In this document: in pieces, positions 15,559-24,540 of the stretch | Layout: every line of letters starts with the position of its first letter | Numbering within the stretch: the stretch's first letter is position 1 | Source of the DNA: an uncultured Lachnospiraceae bacterium | GTDB lineage: Bacteria; Bacillota; Clostridia; Lachnospirales; Lachnospiraceae | Direction of reading: 5' to 3' | DNA length: 64,000 nt | Assembly (NCBI GenBank): GCA_910577955.1 | Contig: CAJTNC010000004.1 | Coordinates: 92,446 to 156,445 of the forward strand | The notes under the pieces: model-generated | What the model saw: the letters and a program-made list of their open reading frames with translations, nothing else | The model's database searches: none | What the model was told of the DNA's origin: nothing | Position numbers and translations under genes: made by a program

Positions 15559-18006
15559 ATGCAGTCACCCTATACGGAAAAAGTAAAATCAGTTTTGCAG
15601 CGGGCGGCAAAAGCAGCGCGTAAGTCAGGGCAGGGATATATCGGAACGGAACATATCCTGCTTGGGCTTTACCGGGAGGAAAACAGCGTTGCTTCCAGAG
15701 TTCTTGCGGAAAACGGGCTGGATGAGAGCAGATTGCTGCAGCTTATTCAGGATTATATTGTACCGGAAGTAAATATTGTGATAAAGGAGCGGGAAAGTTA
15801 TTCGCCGAAAGCGAAGCTTCTGTTGGATGAAGCTTCCAGACAGGCGGAGAGGTTTCACTCCGATCTGGTGGGGACAGAGCATCTTCTGCTCGCCATGATC
15901 AAAGAAAGCGATAATGTGGCGGTAAGACTTTTGACTACCATGGGAATATCGGCGCAGAAAGTGTATGCGGATACGCTGTACGCCATCGGGGAGGATCCGA
16001 ACCTCTATAAAACGGATCTGGTAAAGGCAAAAGGGCAGCAGAAAAAGAAAGGTTCTACACTGGAACAATACAGCAGGGATCTGACGGCGCTTGCAAAAGA
16101 AGGAAAGTTAGATCCGGTGGTGGGCAGGGAGGCGGAGATTAAGCGGATGATCCAGATCATCAGCCGCCGGACGAAAAATAATCCCTGTCTGATCGGAGAG
16201 CCCGGCGTGGGCAAAACGGCCGTGGTGGAGGGGCTGGCTCAGCGCATCGTTGCGGGCAACGTGCCTTTTACCGTGCAGGATAAGCGGGTACTGGTACTGG
16301 ATCTGTCCGGCATGGTGGCGGGCAGCAAGTACCGGGGCGAGTTTGAGGAAAGGATCAAAAAGGTTATCGCGGAAGTGATCGCAAACGGCAACGTGATCCT
16401 GTTTTTGGATGAGCTGCATACGCTGATCGGCGCGGGCGGTGCAGAAGGAGCCATCGACGCTTCCAATATTTTGAAGCCATCCCTCGCCAGAGGCGAGATT
16501 CAGTTGATCGGCGCAACTACGATAGAGGAGTATCGGAAGTATGTGGAGCGGGATGCCGCGTTGGAGAGGCGTTTTCAGCCGGTGACTGTGGAGGAACCTA
16601 CGGAGGAGGAGGCGATCGGTATTTTGGAGGGCATTGCCTCCAAGTACGAGGAACACCATCGGGTGACGATTAAAAAGGAGGCTCTTGTGGCGGCGGTGCG
16701 GTTATCCAGCCGCTATATTAACGACAGAAGACTGCCGGATAAGGCTATCGACCTGATTGACGAGGCGTCTTCGGCCGCCAGACTAAAGATCATGAAGACG
16801 CCGGAAAAGCTCTATGAGCTGGAGGCGCAGATCAAGGAACTGGATATAAAGATCGAGCGTTCCATCCGCTTTGAGGCATATTTGCAGGCAAGCGAACAGA
16901 AGAAAGAACAGGATGAACTTGTGAAGAAGTATAACCGCCTGAAAGAGAAAGTGGAGCGGGAACGGATGGAGAAAAGTTATGTGGTGACGGAGGAGGATAT
17001 CGCCGCCGTCACATCCATGTGGACAAAAATCCCGCTGCAGAAGCTGGAGGAAAAAGAGAGTGAGAAGCTGTTGAAGTTAGAATCCATCCTGCACAAACGT
17101 GTGATCGGTCAGGAGGAGGCGGTGACAGCGGTGTCGAGAGCCATGCGCAGAGGCCGGGTGGGACTGCAGGATCCGAACAGACCCATCGCATCGTTTTTGT
17201 TCCTCGGGCCCACCGGCGTGGGAAAGACAGAGCTCAGCAAGGCGTTGGCGGAGGCTATGTTCGGTTCTGAAAATTCTTTGATCCGGGTGGATATGTCGGA
17301 GTATATGGAGGGGCATTCGGTATCCAAGATGATCGGTTCCCCTCCGGGTTATGTTGGATTTGACGAGGGAGGACAGCTCAGCGAGAAAGTGCGCAGAAAT
17401 CCCTATTCGGTAGTTCTGTTTGACGAGATTGAGAAGGCTCATCCGGACGTGTTCAACATTTTGCTTCAGGTGCTGGACGACGGACATATCACGGACTCCA
17501 AGGGGCGGAAAGTAAGCTTTAAAAATACGATTCTGATCATGACCTCAAACGTGGGGGCAAAGCGGATCGTGGAGCCGAAAAATCTGGGATTTTCCTCCAG
17601 AACCTCCAAAGAGCAGGATTATGAGAGCATGAAGAAGAATGTCATGGAGGAAGTGAAAAAACTCTTCAAGCCGGAGTTTATCAACCGGGTGGATGAGATC
17701 ATGGTCTTCCATCAGTTGGATAAAGGCAATATGCGGGAAATTGTGACGTTGCTGTCAGAAAATTTGATCAGACGCAGCAAAAAGCAGATGGATATTGGTT
17801 TAAAGATCACACCCGCATTAAAGAATCATCTGGTGGAAAAATATACGGATCTGAAGATGGGGGCGAGGCCTCTGCGCCGCGCGATTCAGACTGTGGTGGA
17901 GGACGCGCTGGCCGAGGAGATACTGGCCGACAGAGTAAAGAGCGGCGATACGGTTTCGGCCGGATGGAAAGAGGGCAAGATAACGTTCACCGTGCGGAAT
18001 TCTTAG
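15559..18006 (+). CDS. clpC: ATP-dependent Clp protease ATP-binding subunit ClpC
   Basis: An AAA+ unfoldase that feeds substrates to ClpP. 815 residues. An N-terminal double Clp repeat (about 1-145: AAKAARKSGQGYIGTEHILLGL), D1 with Walker A GEPGVGKT at 213 and Walker B ILFLDELH, a middle UVR-like coiled region near 430-475, and D2 with Walker A GPTGVGKT near 549-556, Walker B VVLFDEIEKAH and a C-terminal small domain. The ClpP-binding loop cannot be fixed by eye. No ctsR, mcsA or mcsB lies beside it, unlike Bacillus, and I see no CtsR-type heptamer repeat in the 35-base gap. The ATG at 15559 follows ACGGAGGAG. radA follows 22 bases later. Confidence 0.95.
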   Translation: MQSPYTEKVKSVLQRAAKAARKSGQGYIGTEHILLGLYREENSVASRVLAENGLDESRLLQLIQDYIVPEVNIVIKERESYSPKAKLLLDEASRQAERFHSDLVGTEHLLLAMIKESDNVAVRLLTTMGISAQKVYADTLYAIGEDPNLYKTDLVKAKGQQKKKGSTLEQYSRDLTALAKEGKLDPVVGREAEIKRMIQIISRRTKNNPCLIGEPGVGKTAVVEGLAQRIVAGNVPFTVQDKRVLVLDLSGMVAGSKYRGEFEERIKKVIAEVIANGNVILFLDELHTLIGAGGAEGAIDASNILKPSLARGEIQLIGATTIEEYRKYVERDAALERRFQPVTVEEPTEEEAIGILEGIASKYEEHHRVTIKKEALVAAVRLSSRYINDRRLPDKAIDLIDEASSAARLKIMKTPEKLYELEAQIKELDIKIERSIRFEAYLQASEQKKEQDELVKKYNRLKEKVERERMEKSYVVTEEDIAAVTSMWTKIPLQKLEEKESEKLLKLESILHKRVIGQEEAVTAVSRAMRRGRVGLQDPNRPIASFLFLGPTGVGKTELSKALAEAMFGSENSLIRVDMSEYMEGHSVSKMIGSPPGYVGFDEGGQLSEKVRRNPYSVVLFDEIEKAHPDVFNILLQVLDDGHITDSKGRKVSFKNTILIMTSNVGAKRIVEPKNLGFSSRTSKEQDYESMKKNVMEEVKKLFKPEFINRVDEIMVFHQLDKGNMREIVTLLSENLIRRSKKQMDIGLKITPALKNHLVEKYTDLKMGARPLRRAIQTVVEDALAEEILADRVKSGDTVSAGWKEGKITFTVRNS

Positions 18007-18028
18007 GTTTGGAAAGATAAGAATAATT

Positions 18029-19402
18029 ATGGCAAAGGGAAAACAGACTACCGTGTTCTACTGTCAGGAATGCGGATATGAGTCCAGCAAGTGGCTGGGG
18101 CAGTGCCCGGGGTGTAAACAGTGGAATACTTTCGTGGAAGAGAATATACGGCCGGCATCGGTGCCCGGCATGGGAGGCGGAAAGGCCTCCTTTTCCCGTG
18201 CTGGAAAACCGGTGACGCTTGGAGAAATTGAAAGCGGCGGTGAAGAGCGGTTTAAAACCCATATGGAAGAGCTGGACAGAGTTCTCGGGGGCGGTATCGT
18301 GAAAGGCTCTCTGGTGCTTGTGGGCGGCGATCCGGGCATCGGAAAATCAACGCTGCTTTTGCAGGTCTGCAGATATCTGGCCGGAGACGGGAGAAAAGTT
18401 CTCTACATATCGGGGGAGGAGTCTTTGCAGCAGATCAAGCTGCGGGCGGAGAGATTGGGGGATTTTTCCGATCACCTGTCCCTGTTTTGCGAAACCAGTA
18501 TGGAGGCGGTGGAGGGGACGGTAAAGAAAGACCCGCCGGCCGTGGTGGTTATCGATTCCATCCAGACCATGTACTGTGAACAGGTGAGTTCGGCGCCGGG
18601 CAGCGTATCTCAGGTCAGGGAGACCTGCGGGCGGCTTTTGCAGTTAGCCAAGGGTTTTGGTATTTCTATTTTTCTGGTAGGACATGTGACGAAAGAGGGC
18701 ACGGTGGCAGGTCCCAGAGTGCTGGAACATATGGTGGATACGGTTCTCTATTTTGAGGGGGACAGGTACGCTTCTTACCGGATTCTTCGCAGCGTGAAAA
18801 ACCGGTTCGGTTCGACCAATGAGATCGGCGTGTTTGAGATGTGTCAGGACGGGCTTAAAGAAGTGAAAAATCCGTCGGAGTTCATGCTGGCGGGTAGGCC
18901 GGAAGGGGCAAACGGTTCCGTGGTGGTCTGTTCCGGTCAGGGAACCAGGCCTGTGATGTTGGAAATTCAGGCCCTTGTGTGCCGGACGAATTTCGGTTTT
19001 CCGAAGAGGCAGGCCACGGGTACGGACTTTAACAGGATCAATCTGCTGATGGCGGTGCTGGAAAAAAGGCTGCAGATGCAGATCGGGGACTGTGACGCCT
19101 ATGTGAATGTGGCGGGCGGAATCAAAGTGCAGGAACCGGCGATCGATCTGGGCATCGTGATGGCGATTGCTTCCAGCTTTAAAAACAGAGCCATTTCCGA
19201 GGATGTGGTAGTCTTCGGGGAAGTGGGACTAAGCGGGGAAGTGAGGGCGGTGAGCATGGCGGGATCCCGGGTGCAGGAGGCTAAAAAGCTTGGCTTTTCC
19301 ACGGTGATCCTGCCGGAGAGCAACAGGGCGGTCTGTCAGGAGATCAAGGGAATCAGGCTGATCGGAGTGCGCAATGTGCAGGAGGCTATTGAGGTGATAT
19401 GA
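18029..19402 (+). CDS. radA: DNA repair protein RadA
   Basis: A RecA-like branch-migration ATPase acting in recombination and replication-fork repair. 457 residues. N-terminal zinc finger YCQECGYESSKWLGQCPGC, Walker A GGDPGIGKST, Walker B VVVIDSIQ, the RadA-specific KNRFG motif, and a C-terminal Lon-protease-like domain around DCDAYVNVAGGIKVQEPA. The clpC-radA order is conserved in many Firmicutes. Its last four bases overlap the start of the ABC exporter gene (ATGA), so the exporter is probably also read from this transcript. Confidence 0.97.
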   Translation: MAKGKQTTVFYCQECGYESSKWLGQCPGCKQWNTFVEENIRPASVPGMGGGKASFSRAGKPVTLGEIESGGEERFKTHMEELDRVLGGGIVKGSLVLVGGDPGIGKSTLLLQVCRYLAGDGRKVLYISGEESLQQIKLRAERLGDFSDHLSLFCETSMEAVEGTVKKDPPAVVVIDSIQTMYCEQVSSAPGSVSQVRETCGRLLQLAKGFGISIFLVGHVTKEGTVAGPRVLEHMVDTVLYFEGDRYASYRILRSVKNRFGSTNEIGVFEMCQDGLKEVKNPSEFMLAGRPEGANGSVVVCSGQGTRPVMLEIQALVCRTNFGFPKRQATGTDFNRINLLMAVLEKRLQMQIGDCDAYVNVAGGIKVQEPAIDLGIVMAIASSFKNRAISEDVVVFGEVGLSGEVRAVSMAGSRVQEAKKLGFSTVILPESNRAVCQEIKGIRLIGVRNVQEAIEVI

Positions 19403-21201
19403 GAAAACTGCTTGTCTACTTAAAAGGTTATAAGAAAGAATCCGTGCTGGGACCGCTGTTTAAGTTATTGGAGGCTTCTTTTGAGCTGTTTGTGCCCCTT
19501 GTCATCGCGCGGATCGTGGATACGGGGATCGGTGCAGGGGATTACGGGTATGTCTGGCAGATGGGCGGCGTGCTGTTTTTGCTTGCGGCAATCGGTCTTG
19601 TCTGTTCTGTGACGGCACAGTATTTTGCGGCGAAAGCGGCCACGGGGTTTGCCACGAGTTTGCGGCACTCGCTGTTTTCCCATATTCAGTCCCTTTCCTT
19701 TACGGAGATGGATAAACTGGGCACGGCGGCTATGATCACAAGGATGACCAGCGATATCAATCAGGTGCAGTCCGGTGTGAATCTGGTGCTGCGTCTGTTT
19801 CTGCGCTCCCCTTTCATTGTGTTCGGCGCAATGATCATGGCTTTTACCATCGACGTGAAGGCGGCTCTGATCTTTGTGGTGACGATCCCGCTTCTTTCTA
19901 TTGTGGTTTTCGGGATCATGCTTATCAGTATCCCTCTCTATAAAAAGGTGCAGGCGGGATTAGACCGGGTGCTTGGCAGGACCAGAGAAAATCTCACCGG
20001 CGTCCGGGTGATCCGGGCATTTGGCAGAGAGGATGAGGAGCGGGAAGCTTTTACGGAGGAAAATCAGGGACTGACCAGAATGCAGATGTTCGTGGGAAGA
20101 TTTTCCGCCTGCATGAATCCGGTGACTTATATTATTGTGAATGCGGCGACGGTGGTGTTAATCTGGAGCGGCGCGGTGCGGGTGGATGCAGGGATCCTGA
20201 CACAGGGGCAGGTCATCGCTTTGGTCAATTATATGTCCCAGATCTTGGTGGAACTGGTGAAACTGGCAAATTTGATCATCACAGTGACGAAAGCCTTCGC
20301 CTGCGCGGACAGGATCTCCGGCGTGCTGGATCTGAACAGTTCCCTGAAGGAAGAGAAGAGGGCAGGAGATGCCGCAGGGGAGAAAGCAAGAGGGTCGTAT
20401 ATACAATACAGACATGTGAATTTCTCCTATAAGGATGCCGGCGGGGATGCGCTGTCGGATATCGACTTCACTGTGGAAAAGGGACAGACCGTGGGAATCA
20501 TCGGCGGCACAGGTTCCGGCAAGACGACACTTGTCCACCTGCTGCCCAGATTTTATGATGTGTCAGAGGGGGAAGTGCTGATCGACGGCGAGGATGTCAG
20601 AAAGTATCCTCTGGAGAAATTGCGGTCGAAGATCGGTATCGTGATGCAGAAGTCCGTGCTGTTTCACGGAACGGTGCGGGATAATCTGCGCTGGGGCGTT
20701 TTGGACGCAGAGGGCGCTTGGGCGGGAACAGGTCAGGATAGAGACGAGGACGCTTTGATGTGGGAGGCGCTTGAGATCGCACAGGCGAAAGAGTTTGTGG
20801 AGAAGAAGGAGGGCGGCCTTGATTTTGAGATCGAGCAGGGCGGCAAGAATCTTTCCGGCGGACAGAGACAGCGCATGACGATTGCCAGAGCAGTGGTGCG
20901 GAAACCGGAGATACTGATTTTGGACGACAGCGCGTCGGCGCTTGACTTTGCTACGGATGCGGCGCTGAGAAAGGCGATCAAAAACGCTTCGGAGGATATG
21001 ACGGTCTTTATTGTCTCCCAACGGGCGGCGTCTATCATGTACGCGGATAAAATTCTGGTTCTTGACGACGGCAGGATCGCAGGACAGGGAACCCACGAGG
21101 AACTGCTTGCTTCCTGCGAAGTGTATCAGGAGATATATTACTCACAGTTTGAGAGAACCAGTACAGCCATGCAGAATGAAGTGTGCGAGAAGTCCGTGTG
21201 A
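19399..21201 (+). CDS. ABC exporter half-transporter, degenerate-site subunit
   Basis: 600 residues: six membrane helices in an exporter domain (about 1-310) then an ATPase domain with Walker A GGTGSGKT (369-376), signature LSGGQRQR and Walker B ILILDDSASALD. The residue after Walker B is Asp510, not the catalytic Glu, so this subunit carries the degenerate site of a heterodimer, as in TM287/288 or BmrCD. The partner is the gene at 21397. Likely role: export of drugs, lipids or peptides; the substrate is unknown. Its start overlaps radA. The last ten or so codons (MQNEVCEKSV) lie inside a structured repeat that continues past the stop, so the C-terminal tail may come from the repeat. Confidence 0.9.
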   Translation: MRKLLVYLKGYKKESVLGPLFKLLEASFELFVPLVIARIVDTGIGAGDYGYVWQMGGVLFLLAAIGLVCSVTAQYFAAKAATGFATSLRHSLFSHIQSLSFTEMDKLGTAAMITRMTSDINQVQSGVNLVLRLFLRSPFIVFGAMIMAFTIDVKAALIFVVTIPLLSIVVFGIMLISIPLYKKVQAGLDRVLGRTRENLTGVRVIRAFGREDEEREAFTEENQGLTRMQMFVGRFSACMNPVTYIIVNAATVVLIWSGAVRVDAGILTQGQVIALVNYMSQILVELVKLANLIITVTKAFACADRISGVLDLNSSLKEEKRAGDAAGEKARGSYIQYRHVNFSYKDAGGDALSDIDFTVEKGQTVGIIGGTGSGKTTLVHLLPRFYDVSEGEVLIDGEDVRKYPLEKLRSKIGIVMQKSVLFHGTVRDNLRWGVLDAEGAWAGTGQDRDEDALMWEALEIAQAKEFVEKKEGGLDFEIEQGGKNLSGGQRQRMTIARAVVRKPEILILDDSASALDFATDAALRKAIKNASEDMTVFIVSQRAASIMYADKILVLDDGRIAGQGTHEELLASCEVYQEIYYSQFERTSTAMQNEVCEKSV

Positions 21202-21356
21202 GCATGCTCGCAAAGGACGCCGTGCACGCTTCATTCTATAGGGCGGCCGCCCGACATGAAATAAGTCGCCGAGTCGGCGACTTATGAATGAGCATGGCTG
21301 TAAAGCAGCAGGTATAAGAAGAGAGAGAAGTCCGTGTGAGCATGCTCGCAAAGGAC
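21173..21356 (+). repeat. Structured intergenic repeat between the two exporter genes
   Basis: A nested stem-loop at 21173-21237: outer arms AGAATGAAGTGTGC (21173-21186) and GCACGCTTCATTCT (21224-21237), inner GTCC/GGAC, and the palindrome GAGCATGCTC at its centre. The central 32 bases (21187-21218) recur exactly at 21325-21356. The left arm overlaps the last codons of the upstream exporter gene. No T-run follows, so a simple terminator is unlikely. It looks like a dispersed palindromic element that has been partly duplicated. Confidence 0.8.
21241..21285 (+). repeat. Two further hairpins in the exporter intergenic gap
   Basis: GGGCGGCCGCCC at 21241-21252 is a perfect 12-base palindrome. ATAAGTCGCC (21261-21270) and GGCGACTTAT (21276-21285) form a perfect 10-base stem with a five-base loop. 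Both lie between the two copies of the 32-base repeat. No T-run follows. Confidence 0.8.
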
Positions 21357-21396
21357 TTGGCGGAAGGTTATATTTGGAAAAGGAGTAGGATACAAA

Positions 21397-23193
21397 ATGA
21401 AAGAGACTAAGAAGAGCACTCTGAGGAAAGTGCTTGGTCATATCAGCAGTTACAAATGGCTTCTTGTGATCTCCGTTTTTCTGGCGGCTGTGACGGTGGC
21501 GCTGACATTGTATTTTCCGATTTTGTGCGGCAGAGCGATCGACTGTATCATCGGTCCCGGTGAAGTGGATTTCACCGGCTGGATGGTAAACGAGGGACTG
21601 TATGCGCTGGCGAAGCGGATGGTCATCGTGATCGTTCTGACGGCAGCGGTGCAGTGGCTCATGAATGTCTGCAACAATCAGATTACCTATCAGGTCATCA
21701 GGGACGTGCGGGAAGAAGCTTTTGAGAAGATCCAGATCCTGCCGCTTAAATATATTGACGGTCATTCCTACGGGGATATCGTGAGCCGGATCATCGCGGA
21801 TGTGGATCAGTTTGCGGAAGGGCTGTTAATGGGCTTCACCCAGCTTTTCACAGGGGTGATCACGATCATCGGAACCCTCGCTTTTATGCTTTCCATCAAT
21901 GTGGGCATCACGCTGCTCGTGGTGATCATGACGCCGCTGTCATTATTTGTGGCGAAATTTATCGCGACCAGGACACACGATATGTTCCTGCTGCAGTCAA
22001 GAACAAGAGGGGAACAGACGGCGCTGATCGATGAGATGGTCGGAAATCAGAAAGTAGTGCAGGCTTACGGGCAGGAAGGAAAAGTGCTTGAGCGGTTTGA
22101 CGAGATAAACGGGAGACTTGAGAAATGTTCCCTGCGGGCGATCTTTTTTTCATCCCTGACCAACCCCTGCACAAGATTTGTCAATAATATGGTGTATGCC
22201 GGAGTGGCGATCCTTGGCGCCTGTCTTGCCATCGGCGGAGGCAGCCACAGCGGTTTTCTCGCCTTTTTGGGAGGGGCCGTGACGGTGGGAGAATTGTCCT
22301 GCCTGCTCAGCTATGCAAACCAGTATACAAAACCTTTTAACGAGATATCAGGTGTGATCACAGAACTGCAAAATGCGCTTGCCTGCGCTTCGAGGATATT
22401 TGAACTGATAGAAGAGGAACCCCAGAGTCCGGAACCTGCGGATCCGGCTGTGGTGGATCATTTTGACGGCAGCGTGGATCTGGAACATGTATACTTCTCT
22501 TATGTGCCTGAACAGCGTCTGATCGAGGACTTTAATCTGCAGGTGAAAAAGGGAGAGCGGGTGGCAATCGTGGGCCCTACAGGCTGCGGCAAAACGACGC
22601 TTATCAATCTGCTCATGCGTTTTTATGATGTAAACAGCGGCCGGATATGCGTATCGGGAACAGACATCATGGAGATGAACAGGAGCAATCTGCGGGAAGG
22701 CTACGGTATGGTGCTGCAGGAGACTTGGCTAAAGACCGGAACGATACGGGAAAATATTGCTATGGCGAGGGAGGATGCCACGCAGGAGGAAGTGATCGAA
22801 GCGGCCAAGGCGGCCCATGCTCACAGTTTTATCAAGCGTCTTCCGGAGGGATATGACACAATTGTCAGTGAGGATGGGGATTCCTTGTCACAAGGTCAAA
22901 AACAGCTTTTGTGTATCGCAAGAGTAATGCTTGCGCTGCCGCCGATGCTCATTCTGGATGAGGCAACCTCCTCCATCGATACGAGAACGGAAATCAAGAT
23001 CCAGAACGCTTTTGCGAAGATGATGCAGGGCAGAACCAGTTTTATCGTGGCGCACAGGCTTTCCACCATCAAGGAAGCGGACATCATTCTGGTGATGAAA
23101 GACGGAAATATCATCGAGCAGGGAAATCATAAGGAGCTGTTATCTCAGGGCGGATTTTACGCTAATTTGTATAACAGCCAGTTTGCCAGATAA
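21397..23193 (+). CDS. ABC exporter half-transporter, catalytic-site subunit
   Basis: 598 residues with an N-terminal six-helix exporter domain and an ATPase domain: Walker A GPTGCGKT, signature LSQGQKQ (one departure from LSGGQ), Walker B MLILDEATSSID with the catalytic Glu522, and a normal H-loop in VAHRLST. Paired with the degenerate subunit at 19399, it completes a heterodimeric exporter of the BmrCD/LmrCD kind. The start ATG follows AAAAGGAGTAGG. The 195-base gap between the two genes is filled with hairpins and a duplicated 32-base repeat, unusual for a subunit pair that normally overlaps or nearly so. Confidence 0.92.
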   Translation: MKETKKSTLRKVLGHISSYKWLLVISVFLAAVTVALTLYFPILCGRAIDCIIGPGEVDFTGWMVNEGLYALAKRMVIVIVLTAAVQWLMNVCNNQITYQVIRDVREEAFEKIQILPLKYIDGHSYGDIVSRIIADVDQFAEGLLMGFTQLFTGVITIIGTLAFMLSINVGITLLVVIMTPLSLFVAKFIATRTHDMFLLQSRTRGEQTALIDEMVGNQKVVQAYGQEGKVLERFDEINGRLEKCSLRAIFFSSLTNPCTRFVNNMVYAGVAILGACLAIGGGSHSGFLAFLGGAVTVGELSCLLSYANQYTKPFNEISGVITELQNALACASRIFELIEEEPQSPEPADPAVVDHFDGSVDLEHVYFSYVPEQRLIEDFNLQVKKGERVAIVGPTGCGKTTLINLLMRFYDVNSGRICVSGTDIMEMNRSNLREGYGMVLQETWLKTGTIRENIAMAREDATQEEVIEAAKAAHAHSFIKRLPEGYDTIVSEDGDSLSQGQKQLLCIARVMLALPPMLILDEATSSIDTRTEIKIQNAFAKMMQGRTSFIVAHRLSTIKEADIILVMKDGNIIEQGNHKELLSQGGFYANLYNSQFAR

Positions 23194-23204
23194 ACTTGGA
23201 AGTG

Positions 23205-23233
23205 TATACAATATAAAGAGAATTTGTTATAAT
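23205..23233 (+). promoter_or_regulatory. Putative promoter for the lipoprotein gene
   Basis: TATACA at 23205-23210 as a weak -35, 17-base spacer, perfect TATAAT at 23228-23233, 37 bases before the GTG start. Confidence 0.5.
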
Positions 23234-23269
23234 TACTCTATCTTATTTTTTTTACAGGAGGAGACAATC

Positions 23270-24322
23270 GTGAAAAAGAGCAGTTTGACAAAGCTTACAG
23301 CGGCGCTTGTTGTGACGGCGATCATTTTATCGGGGTGCGGAAGCGCAGAGAGGGAGCAGCCGGAAGAGGCAGGCAGAAAAGGGCTTGACAGAGAGACGTT
23401 TACGGAGATGGCTGAGTCGGAGAGCACACAGGAGACGAAAGAAACGGTGGATGGATTTACGCCGGAGGAGATGGATCTGATCAAGTATAATTATTACGTG
23501 GAGTTGAACAACGATATAGTGGAGATCATGGACTCCATCGACTATTACTTTGAAGTGGTGGCCTACGAGGAAGAATTTTCCCTGCTGCCGGATACCGGCC
23601 TCACCTACGGATACCGCGTTTACGGGAAAAATACGGATATTCTCGACGACTGCGTGATGCTGGCGAATATGGAGCCGGATTACGGCGAGTTGGACACGAT
23701 GGTGAAAGAGATGGAGGAACCGCTCAGGGCTTTGATGGATACCTTCTTGGATATCAGCGGCAGCAATGATTATGCAGAAAACCAGTACCAGAAGGCAAAG
23801 GAATATCATGCGGTGGTCTATGCGAATGCGGATGTGTTTGCGGCTGTGGCTTATGACTTTGTGGATGAAATCGGGAAGCTTGGCAATGAGCGGATGGCCG
23901 AGGAAGAGGAGCGCCTCAAAGAGGAAGGCCTGCTGATCAATTACAATGCCAGCAGAGCGATCTCCATAGGCCGGGCGGTTCTGGACGAGGCCTACAGTCA
24001 GGGCGTGGACGATGAAAACCTTACGGATCTGGATCTTACGGAAATACGGAAGCTGCATGATGAACTGGTGGCGGTGGTAGCGGATTTTGATGCGGCTACG
24101 GAGGACAACGATCAGCTTGTCAAGGAATCTCTCTCAAACTCCAGACCCTTTGACGGACTTCTGGACGGTCTGATCAGCGCCCTTGAGTGGATGATGAAGC
24201 AGGCGGAGAGCGGCGTGCTTCCGGATATGAGCGGTTCCGGTGCGCCTCTTGGCTCGATGGCACATTTTTCCTATGTTCTCGGACAGTGTATCGACCGCTA
24301 TAATTCGGTGTTCGTGGACTGA
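23270..24322 (+). CDS. Lipoprotein, DUF3829/YiiG-like
   Basis: About 350 residues from a GTG at 23270 preceded by CAGGAGGAG. A type II signal peptide ends at the lipobox LSGC (Cys23), so the protein should be anchored to the outer face of the membrane. The mature part is acidic and mainly helical, with the YNYYVELNNDIVEIM opening that I associate with DUF3829 (YiiG) proteins and regularly spaced Tyr/Asp helices. Function unknown for the family. It has its own likely promoter. The 218-base gap that follows contains a sigma-D promoter for the next gene. Confidence 0.75.
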   Translation: MKKSSLTKLTAALVVTAIILSGCGSAEREQPEEAGRKGLDRETFTEMAESESTQETKETVDGFTPEEMDLIKYNYYVELNNDIVEIMDSIDYYFEVVAYEEEFSLLPDTGLTYGYRVYGKNTDILDDCVMLANMEPDYGELDTMVKEMEEPLRALMDTFLDISGSNDYAENQYQKAKEYHAVVYANADVFAAVAYDFVDEIGKLGNERMAEEEERLKEEGLLINYNASRAISIGRAVLDEAYSQGVDDENLTDLDLTEIRKLHDELVAVVADFDAATEDNDQLVKESLSNSRPFDGLLDGLISALEWMMKQAESGVLPDMSGSGAPLGSMAHFSYVLGQCIDRYNSVFVD

Positions 24323-24374
24323 CATAAAAAAATCTGGTTCCGAAAAAAAATATGCTAAAAATGGAAAAATGAGC

Positions 24375-24402
24375 TAAAGTTTTGGATGAGAAGCGCCGAT
24401 AT
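24375..24402 (+). promoter_or_regulatory. Sigma-D (motility sigma factor) type promoter
   Basis: TAAA at 24375-24378 (extended TAAAGTTT) and GCCGATAT at 24395-24402, separated by 16 bases. This is the Bacillus SigD / enterobacterial FliA consensus, with a complete eight-base -10 element. The predicted leader to the ATG at 24541 is about 130 bases. Confidence 0.75.
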
Positions 24403-24540
24403 AAAAAATAACATAGGTATATGTTATCCATAAAACGGATTTTCATGGAGACGGTTTTCGGTGGAAACGGGACATATCTGAGAGGGATGACTCGGATCGT
24501 TTTATCGAAAATATAACAATTCACGGAGGAGGACAAAAAA

